A stretch of 64,000 nucleotides of DNA from JBGSMX01 sp963790405 (GCA_963790405.1 CAWBOJ010000006.1:310001-374000); one strand, 5' to 3'; shown: positions 10,041-21,389, counted from the stretch's first letter. Numbers and translations: made by a program. The notes: generated by a model from the letters alone, not told the origin.

Positions 10041-10791
10041 ATGCGCGTCGTCCGCATTATCGCGGACGGTGACTCTCGCTACGGACTCGCAGATGAATCC
10101 ACCGTCACGCTGATTTCCGATGAACCGTTCGCAGCCTGGGAGCCTGAGGGGGCCGTAGGTCTGCGGACCGCAGAATTGCTGACACCGGTCGTCCCGACCA
10201 AGATCGTGTGCGTCGGCATCAACTACAAGGGACACGCCGAGGAGATGGGGCACGAACTGCCCTCCGAGCCGGTGATCTTCTTGAAGCCGCCCACTTCGAT
10301 CAACCATCCCGGACGGCGAGATAGTCATTCCGCCGGGAGTCGGACGCGTTGACTACGAGGCGGAACTGGCTGTGGTCATCGGGCGGCGAACTCACAACGC
10401 GACGCTCGCAGAGGCGCGGCAGAACATTCTCGGGTACACGTGCGCAAACGATGTCACTGCGCGCGATATCCAGAAGCGCGATGGACAGTGGACGCGAGCC
10501 AAAGGTTTCGACGGTTTCTGTCCCCTCGGCCCGTGGGTCGAGACCGATGTCGAGCCAGATGACTTGCTCGTGCAGGCAATCGTCAATGGTGAAGTGCGTC
10601 AGGAGGCTCGCACCAGCGACATGATCTTCAATGTCTACGAACTGGTGAGCTTCATCAGCGAAGTGATGACCCTGCTGCCCGGAGATGTCATTTTGACCGG
10701 CACTCCGAGTGGGATCGGACCGCTCGAGCCCGGGGACATCGTCGAGGTTCGGATCGAGGGTGTGGGGTCGCTCGTCAACAGCGTCGTCTAG
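10041..10791 (+). CDS. Fumarylacetoacetate hydrolase family protein (one frameshift)
   Basis: The FAH fold hydrolyses or isomerises acylpyruvate-type compounds using a divalent metal. The conserved blocks KIVCVGINYKGHAEEMG, PVIFLKPPTS, DYEAELAVVIGR, ANDVTARDIQKRDGQW, AKGFDGFCPLGPW and GDVILTGTPSGIGPL are all present, which fits the 2-hydroxyhepta-2,4-diene-1,7-dioate isomerase or acylpyruvase branch. The frame changes near 10312, and the span exceeds a multiple of three by one base. About 250 residues is normal. The substrate is unknown. Neighbours (cimA upstream, a regulator and dnaE downstream) do not indicate a pathway. Confidence 0.85.
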
Positions 10792-10984
10792 CACCTCCGG
10801 TTACGTCGCCGTCCGTCAGAAACCCTTCACCGTTGAGCCATCCGCAGCCCCCAAATGTCGTCGTTCCGTGCTATTCTGACCACGACATCTTGTGCTTACC
10901 GCCCTCAGGCGTAGTTCGCCCGGAATGACTGCGGAGCGCGGATGGGGAGGTTCGATTCGAAGGACTTACGGAGCCGCACCGACC

Positions 10985-11281
10985 ATGGCCGAAGACCGCC
11001 TGCGAACATCCGAGGTCGACACGCTGTTGAGCGCGCTGCTCGCGCTCGACACCCCAGACGAAGCCTACGCACTGCTCCAGGATCTGTGCACCATCCGCGA
11101 GATTCAAGACATGGCACAGCGTCTGGACGTCGCGCGCCTGCTGGCTGCGGGCGAGCACTATGCGCACATCCAGGATCTCACGGGTGCATCGGCCACGACG
11201 ATCAGTCGGGTTAGCAAGTCGCTCAATTACGGCGCCGACGGCTACCGCTCGGTTCTCGGCAAGCTCGACGGCGATTCGTAG
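10985..11281 (+). CDS. YerC/YecD-type TrpR-related DNA-binding protein
   Basis: This 98-residue protein matches the YerC/YecD family, which has a TrpR-like helix-turn-helix. Visible family features are LLSALLALDTPDEAYALLQD, LCTIREIQDMAQRLDVARLL and the recognition region GASATTISRVSKSLNYG. A GTG at 10892 would add 31 residues rich in Arg and Gly that are not family-like, so the ATG at 10985 is preferred. It ends 17 bases before dnaE. Its target is unknown; an inverted repeat lies just upstream at 10855-10888. Confidence 0.85.
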   Translation: MAEDRLRTSEVDTLLSALLALDTPDEAYALLQDLCTIREIQDMAQRLDVARLLAAGEHYAHIQDLTGASATTISRVSKSLNYGADGYRSVLGKLDGDS

Positions 11282-11298
11282 GAGGCTGACGTCCCAAC

Positions 11299-14200
11299 GT
11301 GTCTTTCGTGCATCTGCACACCCATTCGGAGTATTCGCTGCTTGACGGGGCGGCGCGCATCAAGGACCTGGTCGCCCGGGCCGTCGAGTACGACATGGGT
11401 TCGTTGGCCGTCACCGACCACGGCTACATGTACGGCGCGGTCGACTTCTACCGACAGGCGACGAAGGCCGGCGTCAAGCCGATCATCGGGTGCGAGGTCT
11501 ACTTCACACCCGAAGTCTCGCCTGAAGCGTGACGGCAAGCCGGAGCAGTATCACCTGCTGCTCCTGGCCAAGAACAACGAGGGCTATCGCAATCTGCGGG
11601 CGCTCGTCTCGGCAGCGGCGGTCGAGGGGTTCTACTACAAGCCCCAGGTCGACCTCGAGCTGCTCGAACGCTACAGCGAGGGGCTCATCGGCACGAGTGC
11701 CTGCATGAGCGGCATCGTGAGCAAGTCGATCGAACTCGGCAATCCCGAAGAAGCGCGCAGGTGGGCCGAGACATACGCCGGTATCTTTGCGCCCGGCGAT
11801 TTCTACCTAGAGATCCAGGACCAGGGCATCACGGCCAGCGGCGGGACGACGCAGGCCCAGCTCAATGTCGAGATTGCCGGGCTGGCCCGTGAGCTCGGGC
11901 TTGGACTTGTGGGCACCAACGACATCCACTATCTCGCGCGTGAAGACGCGAAGACGCAGGACTTGCTGCTGTGCATCGGTACGGGCACGGTGCTCGACGA
12001 CACGAAGCGCATGAAGTTCAGCTGCGACGAGTTCTTCATGAAGTCACCCGATGAGATGGCCGAGGTGATGTCGGCATATCCCGAGGCGATAGCCAACACC
12101 GCCGACATCGCCGAACGGTGCAACGTTTCGATGGAGTTCGACAAGATGCACCTGCCGATCTTCCAGGTGCCCGAACTTCACACGCAGGAGAGCTACCTGC
12201 GAGAAGAGTGCATGACAGGCCTCGCACAGCGCTACGGTGATCCACTGTCCGAGGAAGTGCTCGCGCGCCTCGAGCACGAACTCGAGGTCATCAACGGCAA
12301 GGGCTACGCGCCCTACTTCCTGATCGTGGCCGACTTCGTCCACTGGGCCAAGGAGCACGGTATCGGCGTCGGTCCTGGCCGAGGAAGCGCCGCCGGTTCC
12401 ATCATCGCGTACTCGCTCGGCATCACGAACCTGGATCCGATCTCCAACGGGCTGCTGTTCGAGCGCTTCTTGAACCCGGAGCGCTCGGAGATGCCCGATA
12501 TCGACATCGACTTCGACGACGAGCGCCGCGGCGAGGTCATCGACTACGTGCGCGAGAAGTACGGCGCCGACCACGTCGCGCAGATCATCACGTTCGGTAC
12601 GATGAAGGCCCGGGCGGCGGTGCGCGATGCGGGCCGTGTCCTCGGCTATCCATATGGCGTGCCGGATCGCATCTCGAAGATGATTCTCGACGAGCTTGGC
12701 GCGACTATCGAGGGTTCGATCAGGAAGAACGCCGAGTTCAAGCGCGATTATGAGGAGAATCAGGACACGAAGCGGATCGTGGATTCCGCCATCGCCCTGG
12801 AAGGCATCGTCCGCGGCGAGGGAATTCATGCTGCCGGAGTAGTCATCTGTCCGGACCCGGTGCACGACCACGTGCCCGTGAAGTACGACACCAAAGGCGG
12901 CGCGGTCATCACGCAGTGGGACGGTCCGACGGTGGCCGACCTTGGCCTGCTGAAGATGGACTTCCTCGGCCTGCGCACGCTCACCGTCATCGCCAATGCG
13001 GTGAGCAACATCGCCGAGAACCACGGGATCAAGATCGATCCCGACGAGATCCCGCTCGACGACGAAGCCACGTTCGAGCTGCTGCGACGCGCCGACACGA
13101 TGGGCGTGTTCCAGGTGGAGTCGGGCGGCATGCGGCAGCTGCTCAAGAAGATGAAGCCCGAGACGTTCGCCGACGTGGTGGCCATTCTCGCGCTGTACCG
13201 TCCCGGCCCGCTCGGCTCGGGCATGGTCGACGACTTCGTCGAGCGCAAGAGCGGTCGGCGCGAAGGTCACCTACTACGATGAGCGGCTCAAGCCGATTCT
13301 CGAGGAGACCTACGGAGCGATCGTCTACCAGGAACAGGTCATGCGCATCTCCATGGAGATGTCCGGCTTCTCGGCAGCGAAAGCCGACAAGCTGCGCAAA
13401 GCCATGGGCAAGAAGCTCAAAGACGTGCTGGGCAAGCTCAAGACCGACTGGGTCGATGGCGCGAAGGCCAACAGCTACGACCCGAAGGTTGCCGAACAGC
13501 TCTGGGCCGACATCCTTCCGTTCGCCGAGTACGCCTTCAACAAGTCACACTCGGCCGCATATGGCCTGCTCACCATGCAGACCGCGTATCTGAAGGCGCA
13601 CTACCCGACCGAGTACATGGCCGCCGTGCTCACGAGCTACCAGGGCAAGACCGACTCGATCGTGAAGTACGTCGCCGAGTGCAACCGCGCCGGCATGAAG
13701 GTACTGCCGCCCGATGTGAACTCCTCGCGCAAGAACTTCACGGCCGTGCCCGAGGGGATTCGCTTCGGGCTTGCGGGTATTCGCGGAGTGGGCGAGGGCG
13801 TGGTCGAGGTGATCGTGGAAGCGCGCACGGACGGCGGACCGTTCACCTCGCTACACGACTTCTGCGCGCGCGTGCCGATGCGAGGCATGAACAAGAAGAC
13901 GGTCGAGGCGCTCATCAAGGCCGGTGCGTTCGACTCGACCGGCTACGCGCGCAAGCATCTGATGGAACTCATGGACGGATGCGTGGATTCGGCTCTGCAG
14001 CGACAGCGCGATCAGGAGAACGGTCAGGTCTCGATGTTCGAGATGTTCGCCGAGGAAGACCACGGGTTTTCCGAGGAGATTCCCGTCCCGAACGGAGATG
14101 AGTGGGACAAGAAGATCAAGCTGGCGTTTGAGAAGGAGATGCTTGGCATCTACGTCTCGGACCACCCGCTGTCGGACATTGCCGAATCGGTTCGCGCTGC

Positions 14201-14737
14201 GGCCGACCATTCGCTGGGCGAGGTCGAGGAGTTGGCCGGCGGAACGTTCGGCTGGTTCGCAGGAATCCTGACGAGCGTCGATCGCAAACCCACGCGCAAG
14301 GGCACGATGATGGCGATCGCGACCCTGGAGGACCTCGAGGGCAGCATCGAGTGCGTTCTGTTCCCGCAGATCTACGACAAGCACCGGGATCTGATCGTCG
14401 AGGACGCGGTCATCCGATTCCGGGCCAGACTCGAAGAAGACGACCGGGGACGCAAGCTCATCGTCCAGGAGGTGAAGCCGTTCGACGGTGCGGTGTTCGC
14501 GCAGCCTCCGGGCAAGGTGATCGTCGAGACCGAGGCGGTCGCGTTCAAGAACGGCCGCGTCGAGCGGCTCAAGGAGATTCTCGGCAGGTATCCCGGTCGC
14601 GACATCTTGGAGCTGCACCTCGGGGCGAGGAGTCCACGAAGGTCTGGAAGTGCGGAACGGTGGATCTGGGCGCGGCCGGGCTGCACGCCGACCTCATGGA
14701 GGTCTTCGGCGGCGCGGCGGTTCGCGAAGCGGGGTAG
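11299..14737 (+). CDS. dnaE: DNA polymerase III alpha subunit DnaE (at least three frame changes)
   Basis: This is the replicative polymerase catalytic subunit. It starts at GTG with the PHP domain (FVHLHTHSEYSLLDGAAR, AVTDHGYM). The polymerase core shows PGRGSAAGSIIAYSLG and the catalytic aspartates in PDIDIDFDDERR. The helix-hairpin-helix, OB-fold (LEGSIECVLFPQIY) and C-terminal portion follow, for about 1,145 residues in total, as expected for DnaE1. Frames change near 11520, 13260 and 14625. The last segment TKVWKCGTVDLGAAGLHADL is read in the frame ending at 14737. Such a gene is essential, so the breaks are best explained as sequence errors. Confidence 0.93.
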
Positions 14738-14770
14738 GGGCGAGGGGCGTCAGTGCTGTCGGCGGGACGG

Positions 14771-14798
14771 TTGACAGCCTCGGGCAACATGCTACACT
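14771..14798 (+). promoter_or_regulatory. Strong sigma70-type promoter of the his operon
   Basis: TTGACA at 14771-14776 and TACACT at 14793-14798 are separated by 16 bases. Transcription should begin near 14805, about 100 bases before hisZ, and would include the hairpin at 14810-14844. Confidence 0.7.
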
Positions 14799-14809
14799 GC
14801 TCTAGCACT

Positions 14810-14844
14810 CTACTGTAGTAAAGCGCCGACAGGCGCAACAGTAG
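14810..14844 (+). promoter_or_regulatory. Two-part hairpin at the 5' end of the his mRNA
   Basis: CTACTGT (14810-14816) pairs with ACAGTAG (14838-14844). Inside it GCGCC (14823-14827) pairs with GGCGC (14832-14836) around a GACA loop. It starts about five bases after the expected transcription start. It has no T-tract, so it is not a terminator by itself; it may protect the mRNA end or bind a regulator. Confidence 0.5.
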
Positions 14845-14903
14845 GGTATGCATGGACAGTGGACACGATCCCGGGTTCGCCCGGCGGTGAGGGAGCGTCA
14901 CAC

Positions 14904-16172
14904 GTGAGACCAGTCACGCCACGCGGGTTCCGCGATGTGCTTCCGCAAGAGGCGGCCGAGCGAGAGTCGATCGCCCGGGCGATTGCCGCGACGATGGCCT
15001 CGTGGGGCTACGGTCTTGTCGAGACGCCGGTTGCCGAGGAGTACGCGACGCTCGAAGCCGGTGCGGGTTCCTCGCTCGAGGGCACCGCGTTTCGGCTGTT
15101 CGACTCCGACGGCAAGCTGCTGGCTCTTCGGCCGGAGATGACGGTGCCGATCGCTCGGGTCGCCGCCACGCGGCTTGCAGGCGAGCCGGGGCCGTACCGC
15201 CTGCGCTACACCGCCGACGTCTTCCGCGAGCAGGCCTCCATGCGCGGGCAGGCCCGGCAGTTCACGCAGGCGGGACTGGAGTTCCTCGGCTCGGGCGGAG
15301 CGACGCGCAGACGCCGAGGTCATCGCGATCTTCGTCGAGTCCCTGCGCGCCACCGGCCTCGCGGCAGTTCACGGTGGGCGTGGGAACCGTGTCAGTGCTG
15401 CGGTCTATCATCGACGCTGCACAGATGGACGCGGAGTGGGGGGAGGCGGTTCTCGAAGCGGCGCACGATCGGAATCTGGTAGGTCTCGATGCACTTGCGG
15501 GGCGTGAAGGCGTCGTGCCCGAGGCCGCTGCCGCGCTCAAGGCGGTGCCGCGCCTGCGTGGCGGTCGTGAGGCCATCGCGGAGTGTCGAGCGGCTGCAGC
15601 GAGTTGTGGCGTCGATGCCACACTCGACGCGCTCGATGCGACATGGGATCTGCTCGAGACGCTCGGCGTGACCGAGGCGGTCTCGATCGACTTCGGCATC
15701 ATGCGCTCGTTCGACTACTACACAGGCATCGTGCTCGAGGCATACGCGCCGGGTCTCGGTCTTCCCATCGGCGGAGGCGGGCGCTACGACGCGGTCATGG
15801 CCGAGTTCGGCCGGCCCATGCCAGCCGCCGGATTCGCCATCGGCATCGAGCGTCTACACATAGCACTTGCCGAGGAAGGCGTCGCGCATCGATGTGCCGC
15901 GTCTCGACGCCGTGCTCGGCGGCGCACCGGACGCTGCGTTCGCCGCCGCCGCACGGCTGCGCGCTGCGGGCTGGAGCGTGCGGTTGAGCGAGCGCACGGG
16001 GCTCGAACTGGTGCGCGAAGCGGATGCGGCCGGCGCGCCTGAGGCGCTGCTCGCGGTCGACGATCGCATCGTGCAGCTCGACCGCGCGGGCGAGCCTGCC
16101 ACGCCGCTCGAAGACCCGCTGCCCGAACCGCCCACGCGAACGTGGGCGCGAGAGGCAGGTGAGGGTCAGTGA
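14904..16172 (+). CDS. hisZ: ATP phosphoribosyltransferase regulatory subunit HisZ (frames broken)
   Basis: HisZ is a histidyl-tRNA-synthetase-like protein without synthetase activity that activates short-form HisG. The N-terminus PRGFRDVLPQEAAERESI, motif LLALRPEMTVPIARVAA, REQASMRGQARQFTQAGLEF and FDYYTGIVLEAYAPGLG are synthetase-like. The immediate downstream gene is a short HisG lacking its own regulatory domain, so HisZ is preferred over HisS. The start is GTG at 14904 after GAGGGAG. Frames change near 15300, 15360 and 15885. The end overlaps hisG by four bases (GTGA). Confidence 0.85.
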
Positions 16173-16852
16173 TCGCGCGCAACAACGGTCGAACAAGTGG
16201 TTCCTCGGCAGGCAAGATGCGCTTCGCGATTCCCAAGGGCGCGCTGCTCGCCGACAGCGTGGCAGTCTTGCGCGCAATCGGAATCGACGTGGGCGATCTC
16301 GCCGATCCGGGCCGACAGCTCATAGTCGAGACCGACGAGTCGGAGTTCATCATCGGCAAGCCGAGCGACATACCCATCTACGTGGCGAGCGGGGCTGCGG
16401 ATGTCGGCATTGCGGGCAAGGACGTGCTGCTGGAGCTCGACCTCGACGTGGTCGAGATGGTCGACCTGGGCTTCGGCGCGTGCCGCTTCGTAGTGGCCGA
16501 GCCCGAAGACGCCCACGCGAGCATCGAAGAGCAGTACGCACACCTGGGCGTTATCCGGGTGGCGACCAAGTACCCGCGCGTGACCGAGGCGCACTTCGCG
16601 GCCAAGGGCATGCAGGTCGAGATCGTCAAGCTCAACGGCAACATCGAGATAGCGCCGCTCATCGGAATCGCGGAGCAGGTCGTGGACATCACACAGACCG
16701 GCACGACGCTTCGCAAGAACCGGTTGCGCATCGTGGACGAGGTGGCACCGTCGACTGCGCGTTTCATCGCGAACCCCTCGGCGTTGCGAACGCTCGGGGA
16801 TCGTGTGACGGAGCTTGCGGATCGGCTTGCGGGCGTGGGCATTGACACCTGA
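16169..16852 (+). CDS. hisG: ATP phosphoribosyltransferase HisG, short form
   Basis: HisG condenses ATP with PRPP in the first step of histidine synthesis. The intact frame contains MRFAIPKGALLADSV, IGKPSDIPIYVASGAADVGI, DLGFGACRFVVAE, RVATKYPRVTEAHF and the PRPP-binding loop VDITQTGTTLRKN. There is no C-terminal ACT-like regulatory domain, which defines the HisZ-dependent short type. Translation may start at the GTG overlapping the hisZ stop (227 residues) or at the ATG at 16217 (211 residues), which is the typical N-terminus. Confidence 0.95.
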   Translation: MIARNNGRTSGSSAGKMRFAIPKGALLADSVAVLRAIGIDVGDLADPGRQLIVETDESEFIIGKPSDIPIYVASGAADVGIAGKDVLLELDLDVVEMVDLGFGACRFVVAEPEDAHASIEEQYAHLGVIRVATKYPRVTEAHFAAKGMQVEIVKLNGNIEIAPLIGIAEQVVDITQTGTTLRKNRLRIVDEVAPSTARFIANPSALRTLGDRVTELADRLAGVGIDT

Positions 16853-16968
16853 ATGACGCCTCGCGTTGAGCGCGGCGCATGTCACTGCCGACAAGTACAA
16901 TGGTCGGGGTTGAGGAATGCCGCATCCGATCTGCGATCGGCGAGGCAGAGAAGGAGACTGATCACCAC

Positions 16969-18297
16969 ATGATGCGACGGATAGAGCTCGAACGCGGGCA
17001 GCGTCTGAACGAGGAATCTCTCGCCCGCTCGGGTGGCGTCGACGCAGAGATCATCGCGGCGACCGCTCGTATCGTCGATGACGTTCGGGATCGTGGCGAC
17101 GTAGCTGTACGTGAGTACACGTCGAACTTCGACAAGGTCGATCTGAAGGATTTCGTCGTCACCGAAGACGAGATCGAGATGGCTATCGCTCAGTGCGACG
17201 ATGAGTTTCTGGATGCGATCACAGCTGCTGCGGGCGCAATTGAGGATTTCCACCGCAGGCAGGTGCCCCAGTCGTGGTTCACGACCCAAGAGGGCGGCGT
17301 GTTTCTCGGCCAGAAGGTGACGCCGCTACAGCGGGTCGGCATCTACGTGCCCGGGGGCCGTGCATGCTACCCCTCGAGCGTGCTGATGACCGCCATTCCG
17401 GCGCAGGTTGCCGGGGTAGACGAGATCGCGATGGTCGTCCCGCCGACAGCCGACGGCACCGTGAACCCCTACGTGCTCGCGGCGGCCGCAGAAGCGGGCG
17501 TCGACCGAGATCTACAAGATCGGTGGCGCGCAAGCAGTAGCAGCGCTCGCCTACGGGACCGATTCGATCGCGCGTGTGGACAAGATCGTAGGCCCGGGCA
17601 ACGCGTACGTGACGGCTGCGAAGAAGCTGGTCATGGGCGAGTGCGGCATCGACATGCTCGCCGGTCCGTCAGAGGTGCTCGTGCTTGCCGACGAGACGGC
17701 GATCCCGCACTTCGTGGCGATCGACCTGATGGCACAGGCCGAGCACGATCCTCGCGCCGCAACCTACCTCGTGACCACCGATCCGCTGCTGCCTGACAGC
17801 CGTGGACGATGCGCTCGAGGCGCTGCTTGAGGAGTCGCCGCGCGGTGATATCACGCGTCGCTCGCTTGAGGACAACGGCGTGGTAATCGTGTGTCCGGAT
17901 ATCGTGGCCGCGCTCGACACGAGTCGACCTGATCGCGCCGGAGCACCTCGAGATCCAGATGGCCGAGCCGTTCGAGATTCTCGGCAGCGTTCGCAACGCG
18001 GGTGCGATCTTCCTGGGCCCGTGGACGCCCGAGACGGTGGGTGACTACGTCGCCGGCCCGAACCACGTGCTTCCTACCGGCGGGACCGCGCGCTTCTCGA
18101 GCCCGCTGTCCGTGGACGATTTCGTCAAGAAGTCGAGCGTGCTCAGCTACAGCTTCGAGGCGCTCGAGATCGACGGTCCGACAGCGATGACGCTTGCCAA
18201 GCGTGAGGGGCTGTGGGCTCACGGAGCTGCGGTTGGGCTACGTCTTGCCGCGCTCGAGGACATTGCCGAGGACTTCGTCGAGGAAGGTGGCGACTAG
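16969..18297 (+). CDS. hisD: Histidinol dehydrogenase HisD (three frame changes)
   Basis: HisD oxidises histidinol to histidine in two NAD-dependent steps. The start at 16969 has AAGGAG at 16951-16956; an upstream ATG at 16879 gives an unrelated extension. Conserved blocks are PGGRACYPSSVLMTAIPA, IYKIGGAQAVAALAYG, VGPGNAYVTAAKKLV, DMLAGPSEVLVLAD, MAQAEHDPRA and GPNHVLPTGGTARF. Frames change near 17505, 17800 and 17925. The span is an exact multiple of three, as expected after three single-base insertions. A TACAAT box at 16896-16901 could be the -10 of an internal promoter, but no good -35 is seen. Confidence 0.93.
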
Positions 18298-18298
18298 T

Positions 18299-19437
18299 AT
18301 GGAGCGTGTCCGCGACCCGCGTCCTGAACTCGACGAACTCATTCCCTACGATGCCAAGCACATCAAGGCCGAGGTTGTGCTGGCCAGCAACGAGAACGCT
18401 GACAACCTGCCCGGCGAGGTGATTGAGTGGTTGGCGGAGCGGATGCCGCGCTTCGAATTCAACCGGTATCCCGATCCCACTGCTCGAGGAGCTTCGCAAG
18501 CTCATCGCCGAGGCCAACGGCCTCGAGCCGGAAAACGTGCTCGTTGGCAACGGTGGCGACGAGCTGATCTTCGACATCCTTCTCGCGTGGGGCGGGCCGG
18601 GGCGCACGTCTCATCGATATGCCGCCGACGTTCGCGATGTACGGCATCGATGCTCAGATGACGGGAACCGAGGTTGTGACTATCCCTCGGCTGGATGACT
18701 TCTCGATCGACGAAGAGGCTGTCATTACCCGGCTTGCCGAAGACGACATCGACGTCGTGATGATCTCCAACCCGAACAACCCGACGGGCAATCTGTGTGC
18801 GGAAACGTTTCTGATTGACATGCTCAACATCACGGATGCGTTGGTATTGGTCGACGAAGCGTATTTCGAGTTCAGCCGTCACACCATGCGCCCTCACATG
18901 GAGCGGCACCCCAACCTTGTGCTGCTGCGGACGTTTTCCAAGGCCTTCTCGCTAGCGGGCTTGCGCGTAGGTTACGTGCTCGGTCACGCGGATGTGGTGC
19001 GAGAGCTGATGAAGGTCCGCCAGCCGTACTCGGTCAACGCATTCTCTCAGTGGGTGGCCGGCAAGGTGTTTCGGGAGCGGGTCGTGTTCCAGGGGAACAT
19101 CCGCGAGATCATGCGGGAGCGCGATCGACTCGTGCACAACCTGTCGGTGATGGACGGCGTGACCGTGTATCCCAGTGAGGCGAACTTCGTTCTGTTTCGT
19201 GTGGAACACGGCGCGGCGTTGTGGCGAGATCTGCTACACAACCACTCGGTGCTCATCCGTGACTTCTCGCGCGCGCCCGGGCTCGAGGATTGCCTGCGTG
19301 TCACCGTGGGATCATCGGAAGAGAACGGACGTTTTCTCGATGCGATGAACGATCTGCTCTCACAGCGCAGGGCGTCGAAAATCATGGGCAATGGTGCTCA
19401 GCCGCACCGGGAATCGGCAGGGGAGTTGGGGTACTGA
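18299..19437 (+). CDS. hisC: Histidinol-phosphate aminotransferase HisC (two frame changes)
   Basis: HisC is a fold-type I pyridoxal-phosphate aminotransferase. Visible features are VVLASNENADNLPGEVI, RYPDP, LVGNGGDELIFDILL, ISNPNNPTGNLC, VDEAYFEF and the cofactor lysine in LRTFSKAFSLAGLRVGYV. Frames change near 18480 and 18608, each repairable by removing one base; the span is two more than a multiple of three. The ATG begins two bases after hisD ends. The last 20 codons (RRASKIMGNGAQPHRESAGE) look like a variable tail. Confidence 0.93.
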
Positions 19438-19438
19438 G

Positions 19439-20027
19439 ATGGCGCGCATAGCTGAAGAGACTCGCACGACCAACGAGACGGACATCACGTTGCGGCTCGA
19501 TCTGGACGGTACGGGTTCTACCGATGTCGTCACAGGCGTGCCGTTCTTCGATCACATGCTCGACGCGCTTGGTCGGCACGGGTCGTTCGACCTGGTCGTG
19601 AAGGCGAGCGGGGATCTTGAGGTCGATGCCCATCACACGGTCGAAGATGTTGGCATCGTGCTCGGCCAAGCTGTTGCCGAGGCGCTTGGCGACAAGGCAG
19701 GTATCCGACGTTTCGGCTCCGCGGCCATCCCCATGGACGAGGCGTGCGTGCTTGCGGCCATCGATATCTCCGGCCGAGGAGGCCTGGTCTACGAGGTCGA
19801 CCTGCCTATCGAGTTCATCGGGAGTTTCGACACCACACTTGCCAAGGAGTTCCTTGTCGCCTTCGCGACCAACGCGGGGCTGACCCTGCACGTGCACATG
19901 CTTGTCCGGCGAGAACAGTCATCACATCGTGGAGGCGGCGTTCAAGGCCGTTGCCCGTGCGCTGCGCGAAGCCGTCGAGTTCGATTCACGTGTGAAAGGC
20001 GTTCCTTCGACGAAAGGCTCTCTGTGA
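19439..20027 (+). CDS. hisB: Imidazoleglycerol-phosphate dehydratase HisB (one frameshift)
   Basis: HisB dehydrates imidazoleglycerol phosphate. This is the single-function form of about 196 residues; no phosphatase domain is attached. Metal-binding histidine motifs FFDHMLDALGRHG, DAHHTVEDVG and NSHHIVEAAFKA are present. The frame changes near 19912, between LHVHML and SGENSHH, where one base is extra. The end overlaps hisH by four bases (GTGA). No histidinol-phosphatase gene is visible in the operon, so that step must be encoded elsewhere. Confidence 0.93.
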
Positions 20028-20652
20028 TCGCTGTTATCGACTACCGCATGGGCAACCTTCGCAGCGTGCAGAAGGGTTTCGAGCACGCGGGCGTGGTCGA
20101 TGTACGTGTCACCGACGATCCGGCGGTCGCCGAGACAGCAGACGGCATCGTGCTTCCGGGCGTAGGCGCATTTCGCGATGCCGTCGCAGCAACCTCAAAG
20201 AGAGCGGCATGTGGGACGTGGTCGTCAGGCGCGTGCGAGAGGGAGCTCCCTTCCTCGGAATATGTCTTGGACTGCAGCTTCTGGCAGATACCGGGCTACG
20301 AAGACGGGGAGTGGCAGGGCCTGGGCCTGGTGCCGGGATCGTGCGAGCGGTTGCCTGGGGGCGTGAAGAGTGCCTCATATCGGCTGGAACACGGTGCAGT
20401 ATCCGCGCGAGTGCGTGCTGTTCGACGGAATTCCCGGAGGACACCGCCTTCTATTTCGTGCACAGTTACCGCCTCAAACCGGAAGAAACTTCCTGTATTA
20501 TCGGGAGTGCTGAATACGGGGTGCGGTTCGCGGCGGCGGTGCAGATCACACCGAAGGCGTTCGCGGTCCAGTTCCACCCCGAGAAGTCCTCGGACAGAGG
20601 ACTGCAGCTGCTCTCGAACTTCGGCAGGATCGTGGAGGGGCAAATCGCATGA
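20024..20652 (+). CDS. hisH: Imidazole glycerol phosphate synthase glutaminase HisH (frames broken)
   Basis: HisH releases ammonia from glutamine for HisF. The class I glutaminase features are present: IDYRMGNLRSVQKGF, GIVLPGVGAFRDAV, the nucleophile cysteine in LGICLGLQLL, and the His-Glu pair in FAVQFHPEKSSDRG. Frames change near 20195, 20305, 20365 and 20425. GTG at 20024 overlaps the hisB stop and the end overlaps hisA (ATGA), indicating translational coupling. Confidence 0.9.
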
Positions 20653-21382
20653 AGATATTTCCCGCAATCGATATCCTCGACGGCAAGGCAGTACGGCTCT
20701 ACCAAGGAAGGCTCGACGCCGTAAAGGTCTACAACGACGACCCGGTCGACCAGGCGCGTATCTGGGCTGACCAGGGTGCAGAGTGGCTCCACGTGGTGGA
20801 TCTCGACGGTGCGGTGCTCGGCAAGGCCGGCCAACGCCGAGGTCATCGAGCGCGATCGTCAAGGCCGTCGACGTGCCGGTTCAGACCGGTGGCGGCATCC
20901 GAACCATGGAGACGATCGAGCGCCTCTTCGACAGCGGCGTCTCGCGCGTGGTTCTCGGAACGGCGCTTGTCACGAAACCCGAACTGGTCTCGGATGCGTG
21001 TGCGACGATTCGACGGTATCGTGGCGGGCATCGACGCGCGTGACGGCAAGGTCGCCATCGAGGGTTGGAAGCAGGGCACCGAGCACGGCGTGCTCGAGCT
21101 TGATTCGCGAGCTGGAGTTGCTCGGCGTGCAGTCGTGTCGCCTACACGGATATCTCGAAGGACGGCACCCAAGAGGGCATCAACTACGGCGCATACCGCG
21201 CGCTGGTGGACCAGATCGACATCCCGGTGATCGCCAGCGGAGGTGTCGCGACGCTCGACGACGTGAGAGATCTCGTCTGGATCGGCGATCAGATCGAGGG
21301 AGTCATCGTCGGCACTGCGCTCTACGAGAAGCGCTTCACCCTCCAGCAGGCGATTGCGGCCGCAGTGGCACCGAGGGAGTAG
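20649..21382 (+). CDS. hisA: ProFAR isomerase HisA (frames broken)
   Basis: HisA is the TIM-barrel isomerase that converts ProFAR to PRFAR. The N-terminal half shows the catalytic aspartate in PAIDILDGKAVRLYQG, and NAEVIEAIVKAV and VQTGGGIRTMETIERLF follow in other frames. The C-terminal half shows GIVAGIDARDGKVAIEGW, YTDISKDGTQEGIN and PVIASGGVATLDDVRDL. At least three frame changes lie between 20825 and 21140, and two of them are clearly single extra C residues near 20830 and 20851. In some actinobacteria this enzyme doubles as TrpF (PriA), but here a separate trpF exists at 39.4 kb. Confidence 0.9.
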
Positions 21383-21389
21383 CCGTTCG

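Noticed and set aside
12044..13270. A 408-codon - strand open frame opposite dnaE
   Set aside because: It is a shadow of the polymerase core; no ribosome site or family motif.
14904..16172. Histidyl-tRNA synthetase HisS
   Set aside because: It sits first in a his operon directly before short-form HisG, which needs HisZ, so the regulatory paralogue is the better reading.
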